From the NCBI GenBank assembly GCA_022072055.1, contig JAJVIK010000015.1, forward strand, positions 62,001 through 126,000: DNA of 64,000 bases. The letters are read 5' to 3'. The notes under the pieces were generated by a model. It made no database searches. It saw nothing but the letters and a program-made list of their open reading frames with translations, and was not told the origin of the DNA. Made by a program: the position numbers and the translations under genes. How positions within the stretch are numbered: position 1 is the stretch's first letter; each line of letters starts with the position of its first letter. Positions 1 to 7,800 of the stretch are shown in pieces. The stretch comes from a bacterium (GTDB lineage Bacteria > Hinthialibacterota > Hinthialibacteria > OLB16).

Positions 1-486
1 GTGAAGGTCAATGAAAACTTCCGCTCGCGCGAGGAGATCCGCCTCCAAAACGAGACCGAATCCGAGGTGACCTTCAATGTGGCCAGCTTCTGGAACAAGG
101 CGTTGGACCCGAAGATTTTCGGAACCGAGGGAGGAGCGACGGATTACCCCAACACCGGGATCACCGGCACGGATGACTACGACGCCGAGTCTCGCGGGCG
201 CCGTCAAAGCCAACTCACCATCGACATTCCCTGCACGGTGACCAAGTTCACCACGGAGGGGGGGCTGCTGATCGAGGGTCGCCAGGCGCGGGTCATCGGG
301 CGCGACAAGAAGGTCCGCGTGTTTAGCGGCGTGGTGCGCCCGGAGGACGTGGACCCGGTCTCCCGCACCGTGGCCAGCACCCGAGTGGCTGACAGTCAGC
401 TCAAGTGGGAAGGCAAGGGACCCGGCGAGAACACCGCCAATCCCGGGCTGATCCACCGAATCCTGGATTACATCCCACTGTTCTAA
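1..486 (+). CDS. flgH: Flagellar L-ring protein FlgH, C-terminal part (5' end outside window)
   Basis: This is the C-terminal portion of FlgH, the outer-membrane lipoprotein ring around the flagellar rod. The reading frame is open at the window edge, so the GTG at base 1 is an internal codon; the signal peptide and lipobox lie upstream. Visible FlgH features are the stretch starting VKVNENF, the polar region rich in T and N, and the closing pattern GLIEGRQ-like (GGLLIEGRQARVIG) followed by SGVVRPEDVD and VADSQL. The segment is 161 residues against about 220-240 for the full family. flgI follows 20 bases after the stop, as in the usual flgHI order, which supports the call. Confidence 0.93.
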   Translation: MKVNENFRSREEIRLQNETESEVTFNVASFWNKALDPKIFGTEGGATDYPNTGITGTDDYDAESRGRRQSQLTIDIPCTVTKFTTEGGLLIEGRQARVIGRDKKVRVFSGVVRPEDVDPVSRTVASTRVADSQLKWEGKGPGENTANPGLIHRILDYIPLF

Positions 487-506
487 ACAGGCAAGGAGAA
501 CCGAGC

Positions 507-1745
507 GTGCCGACTTCACCCATGCTGACAATCCTGAAATGGTTTGCGGGCTTCCTGATCTTCGCGGGTGGGCTGATCCTGGGGTCCATCTCGGAGGCGG
601 CCCAGGTGCGGGTCAAGGACATCGCGCGGGTTGAACTGGAGCGCGGCAACCAGCTCATGGGTTATGGGCTTGTGGTCGGCCTCAACGGAACCGGGGATGA
701 CTCGACCAACGCGGAGAGCGCGCGGGCGATCCGCAATTATCTCGCGCTTCTTTCCCGGCAGGGACGCGGTTTGGACATCGACTTTTCCCGCGCCGAGGCC
801 AAGAACAGCGCCTTGGTGGTGGTCACCGCCGAGCTCCCGCCCTATGTCCGGGCCGGGGCGCGGCTTGACATCACCATCAGCTCTCAGTTTGACGCCAAGA
901 GCCTGGTCGGCGGGACACTCCTTGCCACCCCGCTCTTCGGCATGGACGGCAAGATCTACGCGGTCGCCCAGGGGCCGGTCTCCGTGGGTGGGTTCTCCCA
1001 AGGCGGCGCCGGCGGCGGCGCGCAGAAAAATCACCCCACCGTCGGAACCATCGCTAACGGCGCGCTGGTCGAGGAAAACGCTAATTTCCTCCGGGAGCAT
1101 GACCGCGCCCGACTCAACAGCGGACGGGTCAACCTGATCCTCAAGAACCCGGACTACATCCAGGCCCGCAACCTTCAGAAATCCATCAACGAGAGTTTCA
1201 GCTTGGTCAAGGCCGCGCGCGCCCTCGATCCGGGAACGGTCGAGGTGGACCTGTCGATGCTCATGGCGCGCTACGAGTACAGCACGCCCATGGAGGTGAT
1301 CAGTGAAATCGAAGAGCTCACTCTCCAGACCGACCTGCCCGCGCGCGTGGTGGTGAGCGAGCGAACCGGGGTCGTGATTGCGGGCGGCGAGGCCAAACTC
1401 TCCGCGGTCGAAATCGTGCAGGGCGAGCTCCGGATCGTGGTCGAGCCGGGGGTCCCCGAGGAAGTTCATATTCAAGCCCAGCCCCCGGTCGTGGATCCGA
1501 CCGGCGCCATGGTTCAGCCCCCCACCCAGCAGGTGCAGCGCGTGGGAGCCCGTCCCGGACGAACCCAAGTGGTGGAGGGGGACAAGACCCTTGTCCAACT
1601 CAAGGAAGGCGACACGGTCGGGAACATGATCCGCGCGATCAGCGCGAGCGAGGTGGGGGCCTCCCCTCGCGACATCATCGCGATCCTCCAGGCGCTCGAC
1701 CGCATGGGCGCCCTGCATGCCCAGCTGATCTTCGTGGAGGACTAA
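507..1745 (+). CDS. flgI: Flagellar P-ring protein FlgI
   Basis: FlgI builds the periplasmic P ring, the bushing around the flagellar rod in peptidoglycan. The protein shows the family opening after a signal peptide (VRVKDIARVELERGNQLMGY), then GLVVGLNGTGDD, the AELPPYVRAGARLDITISS block and the C-terminal LKEGDTVGNMIRAI with a terminal AQLIFVED. The GTG at 507 is chosen as start because AAGGAGA lies 8 bases upstream; the ATG at 522 is five codons in. Length is 412 residues, slightly above the usual 365-380, mostly from a Gly/Pro/Gln-rich insertion near residues 335-355. It sits between flgH and flgJ and is probably cotranscribed with them. Confidence 0.97.
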   Translation: MPTSPMLTILKWFAGFLIFAGGLILGSISEAAQVRVKDIARVELERGNQLMGYGLVVGLNGTGDDSTNAESARAIRNYLALLSRQGRGLDIDFSRAEAKNSALVVVTAELPPYVRAGARLDITISSQFDAKSLVGGTLLATPLFGMDGKIYAVAQGPVSVGGFSQGGAGGGAQKNHPTVGTIANGALVEENANFLREHDRARLNSGRVNLILKNPDYIQARNLQKSINESFSLVKAARALDPGTVEVDLSMLMARYEYSTPMEVISEIEELTLQTDLPARVVVSERTGVVIAGGEAKLSAVEIVQGELRIVVEPGVPEEVHIQAQPPVVDPTGAMVQPPTQQVQRVGARPGRTQVVEGDKTLVQLKEGDTVGNMIRAISASEVGASPRDIIAILQALDRMGALHAQLIFVED

Positions 1746-1748
1746 GCG

Positions 1749-2207
1749 ATGAACGGATCAGCCCTTTCGTTTTCCGCCGCTCGAACCGCGCCGCCCACCG
1801 GTGGGGGAGGGCTTGAAAAACTCCAGTTGATTGCCGAACGGAGCAAGAACGGCAAACAGCTCTCCGAGTCGGAAATCCAGGAAGTGGGCCGTCAATTCGA
1901 GTCGCTCCTACTTCACCAGCTCCTCACCACCATGCGGCGCTCCATCCCCGATAGCGGACTCTTTGGGGACTCCTCGGCCAAGGACATCTACGAGGACCTC
2001 TTTGACCAACACATCGCGGAAACAGTCTCGCAAGGAGGACAAACCGGGATCGCCGAAACCATTGTGGAGGAGCTCCGCCGGCAGCAATCCCAGGTCGTTC
2101 CCTCTGAGACTGCCTCGGTTTTTCGCCCCCTAGGACGGGAAACCTTGGATTATAAGGCAATTCAGCAAAAAGAAAATTTAATCAAGAGAGTGGACAAACA
2201 TGTTTAA
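1749..2207 (+). CDS. flgJ: Rod-binding protein FlgJ, muramidase-less form
   Basis: This is the rod-capping domain of FlgJ, which helps assemble the rod through the periplasm. The core pattern is clear: QFESLLLHQLLTTMRRSIPD, then GLFGDSSAKDIYEDLFDQH and a Gly-rich turn followed by GIAETIVEEL. At 152 residues it carries only the N-terminal rod-binding domain; the C-terminal peptidoglycan hydrolase domain of gammaproteobacterial FlgJ is absent, as in many other phyla, so a separate muramidase should exist elsewhere. It starts 3 bases after flgI and overlaps the next gene by 8 bases, which argues for translational coupling. Confidence 0.92.
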   Translation: MNGSALSFSAARTAPPTGGGGLEKLQLIAERSKNGKQLSESEIQEVGRQFESLLLHQLLTTMRRSIPDSGLFGDSSAKDIYEDLFDQHIAETVSQGGQTGIAETIVEELRRQQSQVVPSETASVFRPLGRETLDYKAIQQKENLIKRVDKHV

Positions 2208-2757
2208 GTCAGATTATACTCCTTCTAACCGACCAAAGGAGTGGGAGGTCATGCGAAGGCACGAGGAGCGCCTGGCGGAGATCTTGGAAAGGGAAACTCA
2301 CCTTTACGAGGATCTTCGCGGGGTCAAGGACGACGAGGCGCGCGCCCTCTTGGTGTTGTCTTCAGTTGAGATCGAGGCATCCACCGCCAAGCAGGAACGC
2401 TTGGTGGAGGAGGCCATGCGACTGGAGCAGGAGCGGCGCGACATCGTGCTGCGTCTCAGCGCGGGGCATGGTCCTTGGGACCATGAGCCTTCGTTGCGGG
2501 AAATCGCCCCCTATCTCTCCCCGGACATCCGTCGGCGCGTGATCCAATCGGCGCGCGCTCTCTCGGCCGTGTGCGTGGATATCGGGAAGGCGCAGATCTC
2601 GAATTCGGGCTTGATTCGGCGTTCCATCGACTACCTCCACGACTTCATGGAGACCCTCCTGCGCCGGGCGCAAGCCCGGGCGGCGGTCTACGGACCCACG
2701 GGGACATTCTATTCCGGCAAGGAAGCGGTCCCGGGGTTTGTCGACAGAAAGATCTGA
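2200..2757 (+). CDS. flgN: FlgN-family flagellar chaperone
   Basis: A 185-residue, highly charged, mostly helical protein directly upstream of flgK and flgL. FlgN is the export chaperone for these two hook-filament junction proteins. The helical register (EERLAEILERETHLYEDL, then a long EASTAKQERLVEEAMRLEQE helix) and the position match the FlgN family; family sequence identity is always low, so the assignment rests on length, composition and neighbours. The C-terminal tail (about residues 150-185) is Arg- and Gly-rich and may be the partner-binding end. The start overlaps flgJ by 8 bases, indicating coupling. Confidence 0.8.
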   Translation: MFKSDYTPSNRPKEWEVMRRHEERLAEILERETHLYEDLRGVKDDEARALLVLSSVEIEASTAKQERLVEEAMRLEQERRDIVLRLSAGHGPWDHEPSLREIAPYLSPDIRRRVIQSARALSAVCVDIGKAQISNSGLIRRSIDYLHDFMETLLRRAQARAAVYGPTGTFYSGKEAVPGFVDRKI

Positions 2758-2772
2758 TAAGGGAGCAACGAG

Positions 2773-4545
2773 ATGGTCACCCTATTCGGCGCGTTTGAGG
2801 TGGGGGCGCGGGGGCTTCTGGCCCAGCAGCAGGGCCTGAATGTCACTGGCCACAATATCGCCAACGCCAACACCGAGGGTTTCTCGCGCCAGCGGGTCAA
2901 CCTCGCGACCTCCTACCCTCTTAATGTCACCCCCGGTTCGGTCGGCACCGGAGTTCGAGTGGAGTCGATCCAGCGACTCCGCGATGAGTTTCTGGATTTC
3001 CAGCTCCGCGAGGCCACCACCGAGAACGGGTTTCTGGACGCGAACTCGGACATCTTTCTGGAGCTCCAGACGATCCTGCAGGACCCGCTCAACCCACTGG
3101 CCGACACCCTGGAGAACAGCCCCGCCGAATCGGGCTTGAACGGCCTTCTTTCACGGTTCTTCGGGGCCTTCCAGGAACTTGCCGCGAATCCGGAAAGCAT
3201 CGCGGTGCGCGCCACGGTCCGCGAGACCGCGATTTCCCTCGCCGAGGGAATCAGCACGGTGCGCGGGAACCTGAGCGACCTTCGGGAAACGCTGAACAAT
3301 CGGATACGAGACACGGTGAGCGGGGTGAACTCGCTGCTTGAGCGCATCGGAACCCTGAACGAGGACATTGCCCGAATCGAGGCGGTCTCCGGAAACAGCG
3401 CCAACGACCTGCGCGACCTGCGCGACCAAGCCCTCACGCAGCTTTCGGAGTTGGTCCCGATCACGGTCACCCCGCAAGCCAATGGCTCCGTGGATGTGCG
3501 CGTGCTTGGAACCGGGGCGGTGATCGGCAATCGGGTTTCCCCCTTCGAGGCCCTGATCGCCCCTGGGGATTCGAGTGGGGACTATCAGATTGTCAACTCC
3601 CTGGAGCGTTCAAGGGTCCTCACCAACGACCTGGAGGGCGGGAGACTTGGGGCGCTCATCCATGCCCGGGATGATCTGGTTCCGGATTTCATCAATCAGA
3701 TCGACACGCTCGCGGCGACCGTGATCCGCGAGGTCAATCGCGCGCACTCGGGGTCCATCGGCTTGGAGGGCTTCACCTCGCTCACCGGCTCCCAGGACGT
3801 GGCAAATCCGGCCACGGTCTTCGACTCGTTGGGACTGCCGTTTCCGCCCCAGGCGGGGAGCTTCACCCTGCGCGTGGTCAACTCCGAGGGCGTGGTTCAG
3901 AACCTGTACTCCATCAACTTCGATCCCGCGGTGGACAGCTTGGCCGATCTGGCCGCCCGGATTGACGCCATCGATGGGGTCGCGGGACCTGGCGGGGGAT
4001 CGATTTCCGCCTCGGTCACGACGGATAACCGTCTTTCCATCACCGCGAACGGCGGTCTGGAATTCACTTTCCAGGGCGACACCAGCGGAGCGCTGGCCTC
4101 GCTTGGCTTGAACACCTTCTTCTCGGGGAGTGACGGTTCGGACATCGCGGTGAGCGATTTCATCCTCGACCCCACCGAGGGGCTCCGTCGAATCGCGGCC
4201 TCCGCCACCGGCGCGCCGGGAGACAACGGCGGGGCCTTGACCTTCGCGGGACTCCAGAACGCGCTTGTGGCCGGAAGCGGCTCCACCACCATCGGGGATT
4301 TCTACCGCCAAACCATCGCGGAGCTCGGAGTCCGGGCGCAAAGGAACGCGAGCCGGATCGACGCCTCCGAACGGACTCTGAACGGCCTTCGAGACCAGGT
4401 CGAATCGGTTTCAGGGGTCTCATTGGATGAGGAGGCGGTCAACCTGATCCGTTTCCAGCAAGCCTTTAACGCCGCCGCGCGTTACATCACCACGGTCGAC
4501 TCCCTCATCGACCGCGTGGTCAACGGCATGGGTGTGACCAGGTAG
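2773..4545 (+). CDS. flgK: Flagellar hook-filament junction protein FlgK
   Basis: FlgK (hook-associated protein 1) joins hook to filament. The N-terminal rod/hook motif is typical: FEVGARGLLAQQQGLNVTGH followed by NIANANTEGFSRQRV. The C-terminal coiled segment GVSLDEEAVNLIRFQQAFNA followed by ARYITTVDSLIDRVVNGMG is equally diagnostic. Between them lies a variable region (roughly residues 340-460) with a beta-rich, Flagellin_IN-like stretch. At 590 residues it is near the usual length. A GGGAG ribosome site lies just upstream of the ATG. It sits between its chaperone gene and flgL, 13 bases from the latter. Confidence 0.97.
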   Translation: MVTLFGAFEVGARGLLAQQQGLNVTGHNIANANTEGFSRQRVNLATSYPLNVTPGSVGTGVRVESIQRLRDEFLDFQLREATTENGFLDANSDIFLELQTILQDPLNPLADTLENSPAESGLNGLLSRFFGAFQELAANPESIAVRATVRETAISLAEGISTVRGNLSDLRETLNNRIRDTVSGVNSLLERIGTLNEDIARIEAVSGNSANDLRDLRDQALTQLSELVPITVTPQANGSVDVRVLGTGAVIGNRVSPFEALIAPGDSSGDYQIVNSLERSRVLTNDLEGGRLGALIHARDDLVPDFINQIDTLAATVIREVNRAHSGSIGLEGFTSLTGSQDVANPATVFDSLGLPFPPQAGSFTLRVVNSEGVVQNLYSINFDPAVDSLADLAARIDAIDGVAGPGGGSISASVTTDNRLSITANGGLEFTFQGDTSGALASLGLNTFFSGSDGSDIAVSDFILDPTEGLRRIAASATGAPGDNGGALTFAGLQNALVAGSGSTTIGDFYRQTIAELGVRAQRNASRIDASERTLNGLRDQVESVSGVSLDEEAVNLIRFQQAFNAAARYITTVDSLIDRVVNGMGVTR

Positions 4546-4558
4546 AGGGAGGGGAGCG

Positions 4559-6409
4559 ATGCGAATCACCAATAACATGATTTCACGGCAGGTGTTGTCC
4601 AACCTCCAGCGGAACTTCCAGTCGGTGGCAAGCCTCCAGAATGTCCTTTCCACGGGGCGTCAGTTCCAGTTCCCGGAACAGAACCCGATTGCCTTCACCG
4701 AGTCCCTGAATCTCCGCCAGGAAATCGCGGAGAATCGCCGCTATCAGCGCAACATCAGCCTGGGAACCACCAACCTGGAACTGACCGAATCCACCCTGGC
4801 GAATGTGAATGACCGTCTCCAGCGCGCCCGCCAGCTCGCCATCCAAGGCGCGAATGAGACTCTTTCCGGCGAGGCGCGTAACGCCATCGCCAACGAGATT
4901 GAGCAAATTCTTTCCAACGTGATCGAACAGGCGAACTCCAACTTCGAGGGGCGTTTCCTGTTCGCCGGGGATGAAACCCTCCGAAAACCCTTCGAGGCCA
5001 TCTCGTCGGGAGGTTCTTCCCTGGGGGTGGTTTACCGAGGGGACTTCGGGGATCGATTGGTCGAGATCAACCAGGGCGAGTTCCTGCCGATCAATCTCAC
5101 CGGACCGGGGGCCTTCTTCACCTCGCTCAATGAGATTCGGAGCCGGGTGGCGGTGACCGCGAGCACTCCGCTCGCGCCGCAGTTGGCCGCGGTCGATCCG
5201 CCCCTCGCCGCCGGCGCGGGAACCTTCACCGTGAACGGGGTCGCCATCAGCTTCGATCCCGCCACGGACACCCTTGAGAACCTCCGGGACTCGATCAACC
5301 GGGAAGTCGACACCGCCGAGGCGAGCATTGATTCGAGTGGCCGCTTGGTCATTCGCTCGCTCACCAGCAACGATGTGGAACTGGCCAACGGGACCTCTAA
5401 TGTCCTTGAGGTTCTGGGCCTCTACCATCGCGTGGAGGGAGGCGCGATTGGCGCGGGGATCACTCCCGCCACCACTCTCGCCTCGCTCGGAATCACCGGC
5501 GATGCTCTGCGGATCGCGGTGGGGGATGAGGAATTTGAGGTGGACCTGGCCGGGGCGACCACGGTGGGCGATGTTCTCACCGCCATCAATTCCTCCGGGG
5601 CGCCCGTGGAGGCATTCATCAACGGCGCCGGGACAGGCCTCACCTTCAGCGCCACGCGCACGGTCGATTCGCTCGAGATTACCTCGCTCCGGAAGGTTTT
5701 CGGGTCCACCGCGCTTGCTCCCGGCGCGGTGACCGCCGACACCACCTTGGCTTCGCTGGGGATCCTGAATCCCGGAATCCTTCAGATCACCAATGATGGC
5801 GCGCTGACCGAAGTCGATCTCTCGGGCGCCGCCACGGTCGGACAGGTCCTGTCGGCGATCAACTCCCAGGTCAACGGGGTGACTGCCTCGATCAACGCCG
5901 ATGGGACCGGACTTGACCTTGAATCCGCTTTCCTCAGCGGTTCGCTCTCAGCGGCGGATGTCGGTCCCTCGAACATCGCCGCCGTGCTCGGATTCGCGCA
6001 GACCCGCTCAGAGGACAACGCCAGTGATTTCGCGGTCACCAATTCCGGAACGGTGGATGAGACTCAGGGGCGCAACATCTTTCGTTCGCTTTCAGACTTG
6101 GTTCAGGTTCTCCGGTCGGACAACCCCGCATCCTCCGATTTCGACTCGGTCTTGGAAGCTTTCGACACGGACCTGACCACGATTCAGACCAATCGCTCGA
6201 TTGTCGGCGCGCGAATGAACCGCACGGAATCCGCGTTGGATCGGTTCCAAGCCTTCGAGGTCTTTCTCACCCAGCTCCTTTCCGAGAATGAGGATGCCGA
6301 TCTCGCGGAAACAGTCACCCAGCTGTCCACACAGACCAATGTCCTCAACGCCGCTCTGGCCTCCGGGTCCCGGGTCCTGCTTCCCTCCTTGATCGATTTC
6401 CTGCAATAG
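4559..6409 (+). CDS. flgL: Flagellar hook-filament junction protein FlgL, enlarged
   Basis: FlgL (hook-associated protein 3) is recognised by its N-terminal flagellin-like helix (MRITNNMISRQVLSNLQRN, QIANL-type region to residue 140, FLFAGDET at 134-140) and C-terminal helix (LSTQTNVLNAALASGSRVL). It is 616 residues, about twice the common 300-320. The extra length is a central insertion near residues 215-470 made of three related beta units, each with a TLASLGI or GTFTVNG opening, a TVGDVLTAIN-type helix and a GTGLTF/GTGLDL strand, resembling Flagellin_IN repeats. This surface-exposed expansion is typical of filament-cap-proximal proteins. GGGAGGGGAGCG precedes the ATG. Confidence 0.93.
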   Translation: MRITNNMISRQVLSNLQRNFQSVASLQNVLSTGRQFQFPEQNPIAFTESLNLRQEIAENRRYQRNISLGTTNLELTESTLANVNDRLQRARQLAIQGANETLSGEARNAIANEIEQILSNVIEQANSNFEGRFLFAGDETLRKPFEAISSGGSSLGVVYRGDFGDRLVEINQGEFLPINLTGPGAFFTSLNEIRSRVAVTASTPLAPQLAAVDPPLAAGAGTFTVNGVAISFDPATDTLENLRDSINREVDTAEASIDSSGRLVIRSLTSNDVELANGTSNVLEVLGLYHRVEGGAIGAGITPATTLASLGITGDALRIAVGDEEFEVDLAGATTVGDVLTAINSSGAPVEAFINGAGTGLTFSATRTVDSLEITSLRKVFGSTALAPGAVTADTTLASLGILNPGILQITNDGALTEVDLSGAATVGQVLSAINSQVNGVTASINADGTGLDLESAFLSGSLSAADVGPSNIAAVLGFAQTRSEDNASDFAVTNSGTVDETQGRNIFRSLSDLVQVLRSDNPASSDFDSVLEAFDTDLTTIQTNRSIVGARMNRTESALDRFQAFEVFLTQLLSENEDADLAETVTQLSTQTNVLNAALASGSRVLLPSLIDFLQ

Positions 6410-6469
6410 CGGCGGGGGGGACGCCACTATTCCCACCGCCGAGGATTCCCCACTATCCTCTCCATGGCC

Positions 6470-6538
6470 GTTGACCTTATCGTGTAGCGCCTTGGGGGGC
6501 CACGCTCAGTCGTGGCTGGTCTTGCGGGGCCACGGGAT
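6470..6538 (+). repeat. Dispersed hairpin repeat, copy A
   Basis: A 69-base element between flgL and xseB that recurs, inverted, near 57.1 kb with about 80-85 percent identity by eye. Both copies contain TATCGTGT, GCGCCTTGG, GGCCACGCTC and a closing CCACGGGA, and can fold through GGCCAC/GTGGCC arms. It lies outside coding sequence in both places, so it is a mobile or structural repeat, not a gene relic that I can identify. Confidence 0.7.
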
Positions 6539-6608
6539 GCGACGAAGAGCATCCCTCCAACGCTACATTCGAGTGAGAAACGCTCTAGAAGGGAGTGGCG
6601 GTGTCCCC

Positions 6609-6869
6609 ATGCCATCCAAACGCGCTGGAGAAAAAGCAACCGAACCGACTTTCGAGGAGTCCTATGCCCGTCTTACGGAGGTCGTGGGGAAGCTCGAGGC
6701 GGGGGAAGGAACGCTGACCGAACGCACCGCCCTTTTTGAGGAAGGAGTCCGACTCGCCGGCCTGTGCTCCGAGCATCTGGATTCCATCGAAAAGAAGGTC
6801 GAAATCCTCCTGCGGGCCGGCGCCAAAGATGAGGAGCGCGTCCCCTTCGAGGAGGACGATGAAGACTGA
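6609..6869 (+). CDS. xseB: Exodeoxyribonuclease VII small subunit
   Basis: XseB partners the large subunit XseA to degrade single-stranded DNA from both ends. The 86-residue protein contains the signature FEESYARLTEVVGKLEAGEG, then LTERTALFEEGVRLAGLCSE and a helix ending KKVEILLRAGAK, with an acidic tail. Length fits the family (70-90). The start at 6609 is chosen because the conserved domain begins shortly after it and AAGGGAG lies upstream; the longer frame runs through the dispersed repeat and is unlikely to be translated. xseA is not in the window. Confidence 0.93.
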   Translation: MPSKRAGEKATEPTFEESYARLTEVVGKLEAGEGTLTERTALFEEGVRLAGLCSEHLDSIEKKVEILLRAGAKDEERVPFEEDDED

Positions 6870-6945
6870 ACCGCATCCCGCGCGGCTTTCCGGCTCCGCG
6901 CTCTGCTGATATGCTCCTCCCGAGTTGGAGGTCTCCCCAAACCCC

Positions 6946-7800
6946 ATGAATATCCCAGTCCGTATCGGAGTGGTTCCCTACCTGAACGCCAAGCCCCTCG
7001 TGGAGGGGTGCGAAGTCTGGGGAGACCTCGCCGAATTCAGTTTCCTCCCCCCTTCCGAACTCGCGGTCCGGCTCGCGCGCGGGGAACTCGATGCCGCCCT
7101 GGTCTCCTCGGTCGAATACCTGCGCGGGACCTATGAAATCCTGCCCGAGGTGGCGATTGTCTCGCGCGGCGCGGTCAACAGTGTCCTCCTCACGGGGGAT
7201 GCGCCAATCGAGGAGGCGGAGACGGTCAACCTCGATCCTTCCTCGCTCACCTCCTGTGTCATGACCGCCCTTTGGTACCGTTTGCGGCTCCGCCGGAACC
7301 CGACCTTCTCCCGTCACCCCGTCGATAGCCCGGAAGCCCTGCGATGCGATGCCCAGCTCGCGATTGGAGACACCGGCCTTGGACGGTGCGGGGCCAGACC
7401 ATACCAGCTCGACCTCGGCGCGGCCTGGGAAGAGTGGGTCGGGCACCCCTTTGTATACGCCCCCTGGATTGTTCGGAAAGGGGCCGACCTGGGACCACTT
7501 GCGGACTTCCTCATGTCCGCCCCTGCCCGATGCGGCAAGTCCATCCCGGCCCTCGCCGAACAGGCTTCCTCACGGCTCGGAATCGAGCAGGACATCTGTG
7601 TCCGATACCTGACCCATTCGCTCCAGTTCACCCTGGACCATGAAGCTCGGATGGGCTTGGAGACTTTCCTGAACATGGCCGCCGAGAATCACGATTGGCT
7701 CGCCCAGATCATCGAAGACCTCCCGCCTCTCGGCGTGGATCTCCCCATTGCCATCGAACTCTACTCCCTGCCCGCGGATAGCTGCTCCATGGGAACATGA
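6946..7800 (+). CDS. mqnA: Chorismate dehydratase (menaquinone via futalosine)
   Basis: MqnA converts chorismate to 3-enolpyruvylbenzoate, the first committed step of the futalosine menaquinone pathway. It has a periplasmic-binding-protein fold but acts in the cytosol. Family signatures are IGVVPYLNAKPLVEG at the N-terminus, FLPPSELAVRLARGELDAAL, SVEYLRGTY, and the acidic-basic active region GDTGLGRCG. Length 284 residues is normal. ATG 6946 is preferred to the TTG at 6925 because TTGGAGGT lies 13 bases before it and homology begins there. Its stop overlaps the next start (ATGA), so a sensor kinase is translated from the same message. Other mqn genes are not present here. Confidence 0.92.
   Translation: MNIPVRIGVVPYLNAKPLVEGCEVWGDLAEFSFLPPSELAVRLARGELDAALVSSVEYLRGTYEILPEVAIVSRGAVNSVLLTGDAPIEEAETVNLDPSSLTSCVMTALWYRLRLRRNPTFSRHPVDSPEALRCDAQLAIGDTGLGRCGARPYQLDLGAAWEEWVGHPFVYAPWIVRKGADLGPLADFLMSAPARCGKSIPALAEQASSRLGIEQDICVRYLTHSLQFTLDHEARMGLETFLNMAAENHDWLAQIIEDLPPLGVDLPIAIELYSLPADSCSMGT

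Noticed and set aside
516-1718. Long minus-strand frame across flgI
   Set aside because: Shadow of flgI in a GC-rich region: His/Asp/Arg-rich, no domain, no ribosome site.
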